Shown here in pieces: positions 35,691-48,212 of a stretch of 64,000 nucleotides of DNA (the first letter of the stretch is position 1; the number at the start of each line of letters is the position of its first letter). The position numbers were made by a program, and so were the translations under genes. This DNA comes from Aquatica leii (Eukaryota > Arthropoda > Insecta > Coleoptera > Lampyridae): assembly GCA_035610365.1 (NCBI GenBank), contig CM069435.1, positions 20,511,123 to 20,575,122 of the forward strand. Direction: 5' to 3'. The notes under the pieces are model-generated. The model ran no database searches. It was not told where the DNA came from and saw only the letters and a list, made by a program, of their open reading frames with translations.

Positions 35691-38600
35691 TTACGCTTTT
35701 ATTTTCGACAAAAAGAAAAATAGCTTTATCTCATACAAGTCAATCCATAAAGTTATCTTTCTGCGTTTATTTTTAAGACACGAAAAATGTAAACTTAACG
35801 CGTCATTAAAGTATTAAATATTAATATTTTTTTTTTACAGAGCGAAGAATAATAAAACGTAGAATCGCAATATTTGCGAGAAACCACAAAATTCCATTAT
35901 TAAATGTAAAACCTTATAATAAAACATATTACGCCTTATAAAAGCCTAAACGCCATTTACATTTTTTAGTTTCACATTTTGGTACATTTTTATTCATAAA
36001 AATGAACGTTTATAGTTTTTAAATGGGCACTTTCGAGATTGCTTCTTGGTAAAGTTCTGTCACATTTTTGGTATAAACTGCGTCACATTTCTTTTATTTA
36101 TGGAATGCAATTTATATCTAAATATGAAAGCTAATTTTAAACTGCAATTGTGCTTGTGTCAGAAGTGGCTCGATGTGACATGTACAGACAGTTTGTACGT
36201 GCGGCGCGTACTACCGCAGGAGCTTCTTCTTATCATATCTTTTGACATAAGTTGTGTATAAACCCAGTGGCCGTATAACAAATTTACATAAGACCGTGTA
36301 AATTTTACATTTACATGTTGTGTAGTGTACTATTTTCGACTATAAACAGATAAACTAAAAACGCCAACATTTGAGAAGATAAAATTTAAAAAAAAAAGAA
36401 GAAAAAAAGTAAAGAAGATTTTTCTTATTCATTAAGAACAGGGAATGAAATTCAATCGGCAATTTAGTTACGATTTCTTTTGTTAGTATTTTTGTTACTT
36501 GCCCAACCATTCTTTTTATGTATCTATTGACTTACATCTGCATGATATACAGACCTGTATAGTGCTTTTACGATATTTGTTTTTAGAACCGAACAACAAA
36601 TTATACGTAAACTTCTATTAGGGTAAAAAAACTGTTTATGTTAATTTCGTAAAAAAAAATTAATACAAAGTATCGAATCAAAATAAATGAGCTTACGCCA
36701 ATTAATACATAAAACGAGAGTTCTAATTAGAAGTAGAATGTAAAAAACGCGTCCAATTATATACGATAACTTGTAACAGGTGTTAAAAAATATATAATTA
36801 GAAGAACCGAATTTAAGATTAGTTTTATAAAAAAAGTTAAAAATCGTTTAACGTTAATTTGAATATTTGTCCAAATCAGTTTTAAGACGCTGTAAATTAA
36901 AACGTGCATCGCCGCATCCGCCCAGTATTTATTAATCGTAAAAAATAAATTACAAATTCGTTTTGGCATGAAGCTTTTTGTTGTGAAATATGTAGATATA
37001 AATAGTGTACGTAATTACGAGGCGATTTTTACGTGTGTTTAATAATAAAAATATCGAAATTTATGCCTAACTACATATATAAGAGTATTTATTCATTCGA
37101 TTCTGACGAACCACCCATGGTCATTCGACATTAAATTATCAGATTTGTGTCAACGGTAAGTTGTAGTACGGGTGTAAATTACCTTATTGCCACGACAGCT
37201 CTAAAGAGCATAATACGACGGAGTGCTCCGTTGTCAAACCATTCGGTCGTATATATTTGACAAAACGATAAATTGTTTTGTTTGACAAGATGCGCTTTCC
37301 CCAACCGGAAAAGCTCCTAAGTGTGAAAGCTCGCAGCCACCCCTTAATTAATCGGGGTAACTAGATTGGCCCTGCGCTAAATAGAACTGCGCGTACTGGT
37401 CCAACCACCAACCCTTCCACAGCCTCCGCCCTAATTAACAACCTCATTAGTGCAAGACCTTCGTCATTGGACACCCCCGCGCACACATTAATACGCCTTT
37501 CTACTGTTTTATCATCTCAGATATAACGACCGTCATTGAGGAATTCCATCGGTTTAATTTAATCGAGGGTGGTTGCGTTTCCACATTTAGATGAATCTTA
37601 AAGACTCGTTTACTGATGGGTCCTTATATGACCGGTCTCGACGACGTGTGTCACTCAAACGACAATCACATCCGTCACTATAAGACATGGACACCACCGC
37701 CAGACGAACGCATACATTTAGCCACTTGTGCACCTGTTTATTCCTTTTTCTTTAATGTAGGAATTCGTACCACCGCTTCAGATAGTTTGCAATTCAGTGT
37801 ATAATTTAACGAAACCTCTGAAAATTACATCGGCTCGAATCGATAAATTTTTTTTGCGAAAAAAGTCCAAGAATTGTTTAAGTTTGTGCCAAATGCATTA
37901 AACAATGTAAACGAGAACAAAAAATTCTTTTGAATGGATTTCGCTATTTCGAAGAATTTAATCCGGACACGCGCATGTGACAACATTCATTATACATTCT
38001 TTATTACAGTTACATGCGAAACGAATAAATTATTACAAACATGTAAAACGAAAAAAACAAAAGCATTCGCTCAAACATTATTAAATGCAAAATTCAAATT
38101 TACATAAATACGTTTTTTATATACAAACTTTTACATTCCCTGTAAGGTCACATCTTAAAGACTTTCGAAATCTTTTTTTAGTTACGAGTTCTCTAACTGT
38201 AACTTTTGATTAATGTTTTTTATTTTTCTCTACTTTAGCTCAATAATTTTCATTTTCTTATTAATTGTTTTAAAACGTTTTTTTTCGTAGCCGCCTTGTT
38301 AGACTTATTAAAGCTAGCTAACTCATTTTGGGGCCATATAAATTTTCTTCTTAGCACAACCCCCCCTCTCCCACAAGAAATGAAGTAAGCTAAAAATATA
38401 AAACAATAAATAAAACAAATTGTAGACCGGGCCGTACATAAAAACCGGACCGAGGATGCGGCACTGAGTGTAGTCGTGTAACATTTTCCAAAATTTTCTT
38501 TTCTTTTTTTTTTCTTTAATTCTTTTTCATGTTTGCATAATTGTATCTATCACGTATCGATTTTTTTTAGTTCTTATTTATGCTTATACCACTGGTACCT

Positions 38601-38980
38601 AGTCTGAAATGCAATCACCCTTCCAATGTCTTTCTAACTTCATCTCTATTACAAATGTGTTTTTAAGAAACGCGTCAATTTTTATATGAAGCGTAGCGCT
38701 GCCATAATTGTCGGATTACCTACTGAGACCACCCCTCCCCTCCAAAATAGATAATAAGTATTTCAAGAGCAAAACGTTGGTGAATCATTTTGAAATATTC
38801 AAATTCGACTGGGGCACTTTTCGTTATTATTGACTTACATGTTAAAAAAATATATTCAAATTTGACCCCAAATTTTTTTGTATATACATTGTGTTACATG
38901 TCTTTATTTATGCATTTTCTTAAGTAATAATTATAATTAAAATTCACGGTGCCATTGGTTTGCGAGCTCTACTGTTTGTA
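35690..38980. other. Gene-free stretch; 37090-37800 is less AT-rich
   Basis: No element or gene is recognisable. 37290-37580 has a clearly higher GC content than its neighbours and TTAATTAAT-type words. This looks like unique sequence rather than decayed transposon and could be a host regulatory region. Confidence 0.4.
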
Positions 38981-38982
38981 AA

Positions 38983-40222
38983 TGTGATATGTTAAAAGTT
39001 GGTAGTTCAATTTTTGAGTATAAAAATTTCTTCAAGTATAAAATTTGTCCCTCGACACGCCCACCCCACTCTTTCGTGGAGATGTCAAATTTTAGACAGC
39101 ATATTTTATTTCCTGTAAGATCATCCAGGAGCTCTGTACTTTTCACCTTTATGGTATTTCACGCGAATATGCGAATGAATTTTGTGCAAGCTTAGTCGGG
39201 GTAAGTTGGTAGATTTCTCTTTATTGTGGGTTTAAGTTGATTCTGTCCTAATTGTTGGTAGCGGAATTCGGTACACACCACGCGTTTACCGTTATCAATA
39301 AAGCTAACTAACAGGTGGCATAGTTGAGAAAATTTCCATGACGTCACGTTATTAAAACGTAACTATTTACACCGTCAAGGGTTGGAAACCTTCAGGATTG
39401 TACTTCTTCTGAGCAGAGCTCCTACCATAAATTATTCTGTTAAGTCGAAGGGAAACGCTGCGCATTTGCAATCTCAAATGATTGGATGCTTTAAAAAAAA
39501 ATTTGTATTAACGTTGTATGTTCGTTTGTGTTGGATTTAATATTACATTTTAGGTAACTCAAGTACGAAATTAGCTAATCCCCTACTGGATAAAAACTAA
39601 CTGTGAGTATTACAATTTCAAATTTTACGATTTGTATTTCGGTTGTCATGTCGATTGTTGACCGTACGGGTATGTTAGATTAACGCAATTAATAATACCA
39701 TTTTGTGCTTCACAAAGTCGTATGCAGTGCGCATTGGGTCTCGAAGACTTAAATTGTTTCGTTGTATACTTTTGCGATTTTAAATTTGCGAATATACATT
39801 CATACTTTCTGCGTTTGTAAAAGTTTAGACCGACAAGGTCTGTTGATTGTAAGGTGTGTTGCCCAGTATAAGGTGCAACTTATATTTGATTCGACCCACG
39901 TTTGGAAAATTTATACTTATGTACCTTCTTCGTCCTCTTTGGAATTATTGTCTGTGATAAAATAAATATATATTCTGTGTTATTACTTCTGTGGTGTCAT
40001 TTGTTCTTTTCCAGCGATGGGTAGAGTTAGACGATATCTCCCTAATTTAATCTTTCATCGTCTTGGCGCCCTTTCTTTTAGATTTAAGTTATAATTTAGC
40101 ATCACAAAGCCTGCGATCCCTCTCCGGAGAAACTGTGCTAGCCGTTGCTTTGTTTTGTTACAAGAAGACCAGCGTAACAAATATTGGCTGCCCAACTCAA
40201 GGAACCTGATTTTCTCGTAACA
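38983..40222 (+). repeat. LTR 1 of the gag-integrase element
   Basis: It is a diverged copy of 45033-46227 and starts TGTG/TGTTA, ending 'cgtaaca' just before a tRNA-Lys-like primer site. Shared landmarks include 'aagtataaaatttgtccc', 'accgtcaagggttggaaacc', 'ttagctaatcccctactgg' and 'acttctgtggtgtcattt'. Its first third also occurs inverted at 48213-48626. Confidence 0.8.
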
Positions 40223-40227
40223 AATTT

Positions 40228-40238
40228 TGGCACCCAAC
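40228..40238 (+). other. Primer-binding site, tRNA-Lys type
   Basis: 'tggcacccaac' lies six bases after the LTR end. It is complementary to the 3' end of lysine tRNA with one mismatch. The second copy at 46233-46243 is a perfect 11-base match (tggcgcccaac). Confidence 0.7.
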
Positions 40239-40239
40239 T

Positions 40240-41870
40240 GTCTGGGCTCGATTTTGTGTGTGCGGTTATAATTGCTTCTATTTTTATTGATTCTCTTATC
40301 TTCTCTTAGTCTTTCGTGGGTTCGATTTACTTGAAGTTTTACTTTCCTTCTTCAGTTGTTGTTGCAAGACTTGACGTCGGAGTTACTTCACTAACTCTTA
40401 CTTTTTTATTTTTAGTGCTGTGGTTTGACTTTATATTAGTAATTTACTTACTTTTCTTTCAATTGGAGTTTTAGTCAGACGTGTGTTAGCAGATTTCTGT
40501 TTTGGTTTACTGCTTTGATTAGTTTCTTGTTTTAATTTTTATTGTTTTCGATATGTATTACTCAGACGAAAAACCACCACTTTGTTACGTGCATAAATTT
40601 AAATAATGCATTACCCTGTATACTGGTTTAATTAAAAATTACTTTTATATTTCTCGACGCCATCTATCGGGTTCGTTGGTCACTTCGTATTGAGTAGGCG
40701 ATATCCGGCGAGATACCGGCATTTTGACTTTAACATCGTGCATGTGTTAACCTATGTCTGCGTGAATTAAAAATCGTTTTCTAAAATCATCCACGTGTTG
40801 GGACCCGATGGAAAAATAGAAGTCTTCTGAATTAACTGATTTAATCCACGCAGAGTAAGTGGTTTTGTTCTTTCTTTGATTAAAGGTAATTTTTATGTCT
40901 TTTTGTTAGCGCCATGTGCTACCTCCTAACTATGGGTATTCTTATCGTTATCTAAAATCCTCAAGGGAAAATTATAATCGGAAGCTGTAGAGCTAAGAAC
41001 GCTGCGATACGAGTGCAGAATTTCGATTCGGAGGCAATTAATTACCTTATTGAATATCACCTGGTTCGGAAGATCCTAAGTACTGGATACGATTAAATTC
41101 TCCTCGGAGGCAATTAATTACCTTAATGAATATCACCTGGTTCGGAAGATCCTAAGTACTGGATACGATTAAATTCTCTTCGGGGGCAATAATTTAATAC
41201 CACCATAGACGGAAAATTTAGTGTAACAGTATACGATAAGTGTCGGTTCGATTACTTTCCTTTAAATGTTTCTTTTACTTATAGTTTGTGAGTCGCCAGG
41301 TAGACACGATTATTTTCAGGAAGTTTAATTCCAGGAAGCCAATAGGAAAAACGTTTTTCTGAAGGTAACCCTGAATTTGGTAAGTCAATTTTTACTTAAT
41401 TATTCGTTGTCGCTACGGTGAATACTCACGACTTATTATCATTACTAATCGTACGTTCGATTTGATTTGTTGCTTATTATTGTTACTCAATTAGTCTAAG
41501 TAAATGACTTATCGCTTGCTGATTATATCAACAGTCAATTATCATTATTAATGTTATTTATTGATGAAGATTTATATATGTTAGGGTGGTTACACTTTTG
41601 TTTGACGTGTAGTGTAAGTTGCCGATCCTGCTGATATTCTATTTTCTATATTCTCTCTAGTACCTGCTTAGATTTGACTATTTAACTTTTAATATATTTA
41701 TCTTGATAGAGTAATTAAAGTACAATTGTTGTTAACGACTTAGTTTCTTTTTTTTTCGTTTCTTTCAGCCTTACGAACCTTAAATTGAGTTACAAGTTTA
41801 TACCGTCTGTTTTGACAGAAATGACTTTGGATAAGCTCTGGCGCCCTTAAGTACATTTTCTATATTATCT
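40240..41870 (+). other. Long leader of copy 1 with a 76 bp tandem duplication
   Basis: No coding sequence is recognised between the primer site and gag. At 41031-41182 a 76 bp unit ('ggaggcaattaattacctta' to 'gattaaattctcctc') occurs twice nearly perfectly and begins a third time. The second copy of the element lacks almost all of this leader. Confidence 0.7.
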
Positions 41871-41949
41871 GTGAACCCCCCCCTCTCACCGACTATTGTG
41901 AGTTGGCCGTGCAGGTTCGTAAAACCAAAAGCTTGTAACAACTTCTTAC

Positions 41950-42330
41950 TACATCAGACTCTTAATTCAGAAATAAACTTGGGTTATTGGAATATTACTT
42001 TCTCTGGTGAAGATCCGTCTGTACTGATCGAGTTTCTTATTCGTATCGACGAGCTGTGTTTGTCTCGTGGAGTTTCTCAGCATCAACTTTTTCTTTCAGC
42101 TCCGGAAGTGTTATTGGGTAAAGCTCTTCTTGTGTTTAGAAGTAGACGACATACTTTACGTTCTTGGAATGAGGTTACTGCGATGAAAAATGAATTTCTG
42201 CCTTTAGATTATGATGAACGGTTAATGGACACTATTCGTAACCGAGTGATGAAACCTAAAGGATCGATTGGGATGTACGTTACCACTATGCGATCCCTGT
42301 TTATGCAGTTGTTAGAACAAGTCTAGAACC
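41950..42330 (+). pseudogene. Gag of copy 1
   Basis: The frame 41871-42326 contains NLGYWNITFSGEDPSVLIEF, RIDELCLSRGVSQHQLFLSA, LGKALLVFRSRRHTLRSW and PLDYDERLMDTIRNRV. This is the capsid-like core of a Ty3/gypsy gag (the retrotransposon gag domain). The true start is uncertain because homology begins inside the frame. It ends at a stop after SLFMQLLEQV, and the frame then shifts into the integrase part. No CCHC knuckle is seen, apart from a possible CVYC in the next piece. Confidence 0.75.
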
Positions 42331-42334
42331 ATCT

Positions 42335-43073
42335 TTGGTTTATACAAATAAAACTGTTGCTTCCGCACCTGCGACTAATGCTGTTGCTGATTCTCTTAAA
42401 ACTTCATCGTTTCCTTCTTCTGCAACTACCCTTAAGTCTACTACTTGTGTTTACTGTCGTCCTAAAGCTGAGAAACGTTTACGACCTATTCGTTCTGTAG
42501 CTTCTCTTCCTCAAGATTTTTTTTCGGTTGCTAAGATTATTCAGCCTACTACCGATCCTTGGTACTTAGGTTTGGTTTCTAAAGTTTCTGCTTTTCCTCG
42601 TCGTTTCTCTCGTTGGTGTATTGTGAAAAGTCTCCTATGTACGCGTGTACGTATTTTTTTGTCTGACTCTTGCGTGTAGAAATTAGTTGTTCCTTCGGAC
42701 CAACGCAAGCAACTAATCCACGATTACCATCTTCCATCTGAGCGTGAACACCGCAGTGTGAGGAGTACGTTGGAAACTCTTCGGTGTCATTTTTACTGGC
42801 CTGATATGAGACCTAAGGTTGCTGAGTTTATGCGCACAGCGGAGCAATCTTATTAGATCATGTCACGTTTTGGCAAGTACGATGAAGCTTTCCAACACTG
42901 GTGTCGCTACAAAGTCTACGCGTCTACATAGGTATCATGCTGTCTCTTCAGATGTTAAAACCGCTGCTATTGTTTTTGAATCTCCTTCAGTCGCTTCTAA
43001 TTATTCTTTGCTGTGTTCTTCTTCTAATCGTTCTCTTCTCTTTCATCGGCGTCGCAAACGTCGTAAGTGCTAG
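42335..43073 (+). pseudogene. Integrase zinc-binding part of copy 1, joined directly to gag
   Basis: 42335-42679 leads into TTDPWYLGLVSKVSAFPRRF and SRWCIVKS. After a stop it continues KLVVPSDQRKQLIHDYHLPS, HFYWPDMRPKVAEFM, the H2C2 zinc-binding region that precedes the integrase core. The tail ends NRSLLFHRRRKRRKC at 43073. Protease, RT, RNase H and the DDE core are all absent. The second copy (46716-47650) has the same join, so the deletion predates the duplication. Confidence 0.7.
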
Positions 43074-43074
43074 T

Positions 43075-45021
43075 TCAATTTTTGGGGCTTTCGACTTTCG
43101 ACCTTTGCTATTCTTTTGGTTCATATCTTTTGGTTTTGGTGGTTCGAGTCTTTGGATACTACCTAATTGTTCCTCTCATATTGCTGTCTTCGATATTCTT
43201 TTCTTTGCCTAAGTTTCTAGTACTTTTCTTTTGGTTCCTTTCTTCTCTATCTTACTTCGGGGCAGACTACCTTTCCGTATGTACATAGTTATATCCGCTG
43301 AGTCGGCCATTTTGGGATTGGTACGTCGTTTATAGGATACTCTTTCTGCTTTTTGATTTGGGTTTTTCTTTTCTTGAGCTTTCTATCCCGTTTGTCGGTA
43401 TTAAAGTCTTGAAGTATACTTTCCAATTTGGAACAGCAGTTGGTACGCATTCGTTCTATAGCTAATTTTGATATCTTTTCCCTTCTCTTTTTTTTTAATT
43501 TTTGGGCGGTTGGTTGGGCACCGTAGGGTAGAATCTCTTTTCGTTCTTTTACGGGATGAAAAACGAATCAGGTATTAACATCAAGCCTTATCTTTCTTCG
43601 TCTTTCGCGATCTCTTATTTTTCTTACTTCTCATTTCTGTCTTCTTAGGCTTAGGGACTTTCTAGGTGCCAACAATTCTTTTCGATCTTCTTTAAGGTTC
43701 ATCTCTTCGGTGGTTAGATGGGCATAAAAACCTCTAGGCTTATCTATCTCCGTCTGTCCCTTCTTCCTTTCTTGTCTTCCTTACTTTTAATTTTTTTTCT
43801 TTTGCTTTTGAAGGTTCGCTTTTAAGGCAATTATTTCTATTGCTTTTTTCTTTTTAGTAACTTTCTTCTTTAGTGTTTACGGCAACTATGTTTCTTTTCT
43901 TTCTCAGTTATTTTTCTTGCTTGATTAGGTTTAGCAGGTTTTTGTTTTATTGTTATTGGGTTAAAGCTTGGAATAGACTGGAACGTCGCTTCTTGTACCT
44001 ACGTACTTCAGCTTAGTCGGCATTTTTGATGTTGTCAGTCACCGTTAGGATATTTCTCTTCGTTGGGTTTCTTTTGCTCTAGGAGTATTCTAGTCCGTCC
44101 TCCGGCATTTACGTTCCAATGTCACATTCCAACACAACGAGCACTGACTCACGCTGCTTAATTGGCAAGTGAAGCTTTCTATTCCTCCTTGGTCCTTGCT
44201 TCTTTTTCTTTCTTTCTTTTGGTTTTGCTTTGGGTTACGCGGTTTGGATTTTTCTTAGATTGGCACTCATTTAGTGTTTAGCTTTTCGGAACTTTATGGT
44301 TACGACTCTAGGATTGCTGATTTTTTTCTCTACCTTTTTGGTAGTCCGACTTGTGTCGACTGTTAATCAGAATCTTCTTTTTGCTTGAGATTTCTTTGTT
44401 TGGTTTTCTTTGCTTAGATCTTTAGAGCCCGTTTTTTTTTGGTGAAAGAATCTCATATCGTCTGTTGACGACTTTTTGGGCATTAGATTAGATTTTTCTT
44501 TTTAACTTAACAATATCTGCTAGATACTTGTTTTTTACTTAGTTTACTTAGCTTCGGGGACTTACATTTAGGGTTGGATTTGTATTTGTGGGTTAGGGTT
44601 TCACGAGATTTTAGGGCGTTGTCCTTGACCGTGGTCTAAACTTCTTTCTTTCCTGTACTTCTTTTTCTCTTGGATTGCTTTAGTATTGTCTGTCAGTAAA
44701 GTCTATGAGACTGCGTTGTTCTCTTGCTTTATAGCGTAACGACTAATGTCGACTTTTAACGAGTAACTGTTCTGGTACTTCTCTTCTGTTGGTTGAAGTT
44801 TTTGGTTCTTTGGAGTACCATTTCGCTTTATGTAATTTTTGGACACATCTGGTTGGTGATGCTTAGCAAATTAGGAAAGCCTTTTTCCTTTACGTTTATT
44901 CTTGGGTTGGGTGTTATTGTATTTGGGTTGGTTTTGGATTTCAGAGTTCTGTCTTTAGCGTATGCCTAAATTTCTATTCTTGACTTTAGCTAGTGTCCAC
45001 TTCCCAGGTTTTTATGTTGCT
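43075..45021 (+). other. Pyrimidine-rich 3' region of copy 1
   Basis: About 2 kb that is strikingly T-rich and poor in A on this strand, without a recognised frame. It is followed by the polypurine tract and the 3' LTR. The first ~500 bases are matched in copy 2 (47650-48212), for example the block with 'agtcggccatttt'. Confidence 0.6.
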
Positions 45022-45030
45022 AGGGGGGAA
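45022..45030 (+). other. Polypurine tract
   Basis: 'aggggggaa' lies two bases before the LTR start at 45033. It is the expected primer for plus-strand synthesis and shows that 45033-46227 is a true 3' LTR of copy 1. Confidence 0.7.
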
Positions 45031-45032
45031 TT

Positions 45033-46227
45033 TGTTATGTAAAAAAATTGGTAGTTCAATTTTCTAGTATAACAATTTTTCAAGTATAAAATTTGTCCCG
45101 CGACATACGCGGTCCTTTTCTTCGTAGTCGACTGTCAAAACGATTTCAATTGCTGCTAAAAATTACAAACCGTTCTTAGCGGTTTTTCCGGCCCAACAAA
45201 AAGCTTTCATTATTCAGTTGGTTAACGATACTCCACGTGAATATGTGGGCGAATTTTACGTAGTGTTGAGTAAATGCTTATTTTGGGGTATGTAATTTTA
45301 TAACGTTGTTGTATTGAGGGCTTAAATTAATTCTTTAGCGGGTCCGATCCCTGTAACCTGTAATTTCATCAGTGACGTTCGTAACACCTGGTGGTCGAAA
45401 AATTTCCATGATGTCACGTTAGTGTTAACGTTATTGCTTATACACCGTCAAGGGTTGGAAACCTTCAGGATTATCCCTCTTTTGGGAGACGGATTACTAC
45501 GAAAACTGGGAAAACTTATTCCGCTAAGTCAAAGGAAAACGCTGCGCATTTGCGTTCTTAAATGATTGAATATTACTTTTTAGGAATTAGCTAATCCCCT
45601 ACTGGATAAAACCTAACTGTGAGTATTACTATTTCAATTTTTTTTATTTGTACTTCGGTGGTCATGTAGTTTATGACCGTACGTGCATGTTAGGTTAACG
45701 CAATTAATAATAGTTTTGTGCTTCACAAGTTCATAAGCAGTGCGCGTTGAGTCTCGAAGGCTTAAGTTGTTTGTTTGTCTACAATTTTAAAATTTACGAA
45801 TATAAATTCAGACGTCATGTTTATGTAAAATTTTAGACCGACAGGGTCAGCTTGTTGTACGGTGTGTTGCTCACTAGTCGACGCAACTTATAATTCATTC
45901 GACCCACGTATAAATATTTGCGAAAACTTATATTTATGTACCTTCTTCATCTTCTGTGATAAATAAATATATATATTCTGCGTTATTACTTCTGTGGTGT
46001 TATTTATTCTTTTCCAGCTACGGGTAGAGTTAGACGGTATCTCCTTAACTTAATCTTCCATCGTCTTGCCGCCTTTTTTTAGATTTAAGTTATAATTTCG
46101 CATAACAAAGCCTGCAATCTCTCTCCGAAGAAGCTGTGCTAGCTGTTGCTTTGTTTTGTTACAAGAAGATTAGTGTACCAATTTATTCTTGGCTGCCCAA
46201 CTCAAGAAATCTGATTTTCTCGTAACA
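45033..46227 (+). repeat. LTR 2, shared between copies 1 and 2
   Basis: It begins TGTTATG after the polypurine tract and ends 'cgtaaca' before the primer site 'tggcgcccaac' at 46233. It is about 1.2 kb long and diverged from LTR 1 throughout. It serves as 3' LTR of copy 1 and 5' LTR of copy 2, as produced by recombination between LTRs. Confidence 0.8.
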
Positions 46228-46479
46228 AATTTTGGCGCCCAACTGTCTGGGCTCGATTTTTGTGTGTGCGATTATAATTGCTTCTAGTTTTATTGATTGT
46301 TTTATCTTGTCTTAGTCCTTCGTGGGTTCGATTTACTTCTTGAAGTTTTACTGCGCTCCTTTAGTTATTGGCGCAAGACTTGACGTCGGAGTTACTTCAC
46401 TAGCTTTTTCTTCTTTGTTTGTAGTGCTGCGGTTTGAATTTATATTAGTAATTTATTTACTGTTCCTCTCAGATTTCGA

Positions 46480-46726
46480 GGTTTTGTCTGGCAAAGCTAT
46501 TCTTTCTTTTAGGACAAACCGAACTTCTTTGCGTTCTTGGAAAAATGTTGCTGCGCTGTTGAAATCGGAATTTCTTCCGGTAGATTACAATGATCGCTTA
46601 ATGGAGACAATTCGGAAGCGTACTATGGCTAACGAATCTATTGGGATGTACGTTACCACCTTGCGGTACCTCTTCTTACAACTGTTAGAACCGGTTTCTT
46701 ATTACACTCAAGATCGTGCGTCGTAG
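46480..46726 (+). pseudogene. Gag of copy 2, 5' deleted
   Basis: The frame 46322-46726 becomes gag only from about 46480: VLSGKAILSFRTNRTSLRSW, LLKSEFLPVDYNDRLMETIR and SIGMYVTTLRYLFLQLLE match copy 1 closely. The leader and the first third of gag are missing compared with copy 1. The leader-to-gag join is at about 46475. Confidence 0.75.
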
Positions 46727-47650
46727 TTTAACTCTGTTTTATCAAGCAGGGCTTGCTTTAATGTCGATTTCTACTTTCGAAGAATTAGTGATGTATGGAA
46801 GACAGCTCGCTCAATCTAAGGCTTCCATAGAACAATATAAACCACCTACGCCTTCTAAAGCCTTCTCTTTGGAGACAACTTCGGGTAACGCATGTGAGCA
46901 CTATGATAGTCAACCGTTGTCTACTCCGGTCACCTGTTATCTCAATATTTCTTCACTTTCTTCTTCGATATCTACTTCTAAACCTAATAATCGTGTTCGT
47001 TGTACTTCTAAAGATGCTATACCTTTACGATTTGTTTCTTCTCTTTCTGATTTGTCGACTGGTTTGTCTTTGGTTTCGGGCATTACCTGCCCTACTAAAG
47101 ACCAATGGTACAACCAGTTAGTGGGTAAGGTATCAGCATCTCCTCGCCGATTTTCTCGTTGGTTAGTGGTTCCAGGTTTTCTGTGGAAACGAATACGGGT
47201 TTCTTCTGACGATAAGCATTTGTGAAAGCTGGTCGTTCCTAACGACCAACGTAAGCCAATCATTCACGATCATTACGTCCACTCCACTTCTGGGCATCGT
47301 AGGGTTGCCAAAACGTTACTTTTTTTCTACGTCGTTTTTATTGGCCCCATATGAGACTTAAAGTGGCAGTGTACGTTCGCTATTGTCCGGTTTGTAGGAC
47401 GCAAAAAGCGCTTAGTTTAGATCAACGATGGGATCGTGTTATTGCTGGCTCTACCTCGTCTATTCCTTCTGGACTAGCTCGATAAACTTTTGCGAATCTT
47501 TCTAAAGGCCGTAGATGTTCTACGGATGCGAAAGCTACTTCTCTCTCGTCACAACCTTTTCGTTTCGACATTTCTGGTTGTGCTTCGTTCTGTCCTTCTA
47601 TTAACCGTTCCTTTCTTTTTCACCAGCGTCGCAAGCTTCGTAAGTTCTAA
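46716..47650 (+). pseudogene. Integrase zinc-binding part of copy 2
   Basis: 46716-47225 carries the gag end (SISTFEELVMYGRQLAQSKA), a Ser/Thr-rich linker, then CPTKDQWYNQLVGKVSASPR and RFSRWLVVPGFLWKRIRV. After a stop come KLVVPNDQRKPIIHDHYVHS, SGHRRVAKTL and a C-x2-C (YCPVCRTQK in effect). The H2C2 zinc site is therefore recognisable. The end NRSFLFHQRRKLRKF at about 47650 matches copy 1. Again there is no RT or integrase core. Confidence 0.75.
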
Positions 47651-48212
47651 TCTGTTTTGTTTCGCTTTAGGATTTCGACTTTTGGCTATTCTTGTAGTTC
47701 TCTTTTGTAGACTTCTTGATTTAGTTCTTTGACGATATTGACGGTATTTTGTTGGTTATAGCTGGGATACTACTCAATTGTTCTCTCCAGTTTGCTGTAC
47801 TAAATTTCTTTTTTTCTTAAGTTTCTAATCAATTTCTTTAGGTTTTTTCTTAACCATGTTACTTCGGGATGGACTACCTTTCTATTTGTATACAGTTACA
47901 TCCGCTTAGTCGGCCATTTTGAGATTGGTAAGTCACTAGTAGAACTCTCACTTTGGTTTTTTTTCTTCGTTGGGTTTCCTATTCCGCTTGCCGGCATTTA
48001 AGTCTTGAAGTATACTTTCCAATTTAAGACAGCAATTGGTACGCTTTGGTTCTATAGCTAATTTTGATATTTTTTGTCATCTCTTCTTTTTTTCTCTTTC
48101 CCTCTTTAACGTTGGGCGGTTGGTTAGGAAATGAATGGCTGGTCACTTCCTTTCTTTCTTCTACGGAGAGGAGAACAAATCAGACAGCTACATCTTGTCT
48201 TATCTCTCGTAA

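Noticed and set aside
43075..45021. T-rich strand giving Phe/Leu-rich frames that resemble membrane proteins
   Set aside because: Low-complexity read-through of the element's 3' region; not matched as coding in the second copy.
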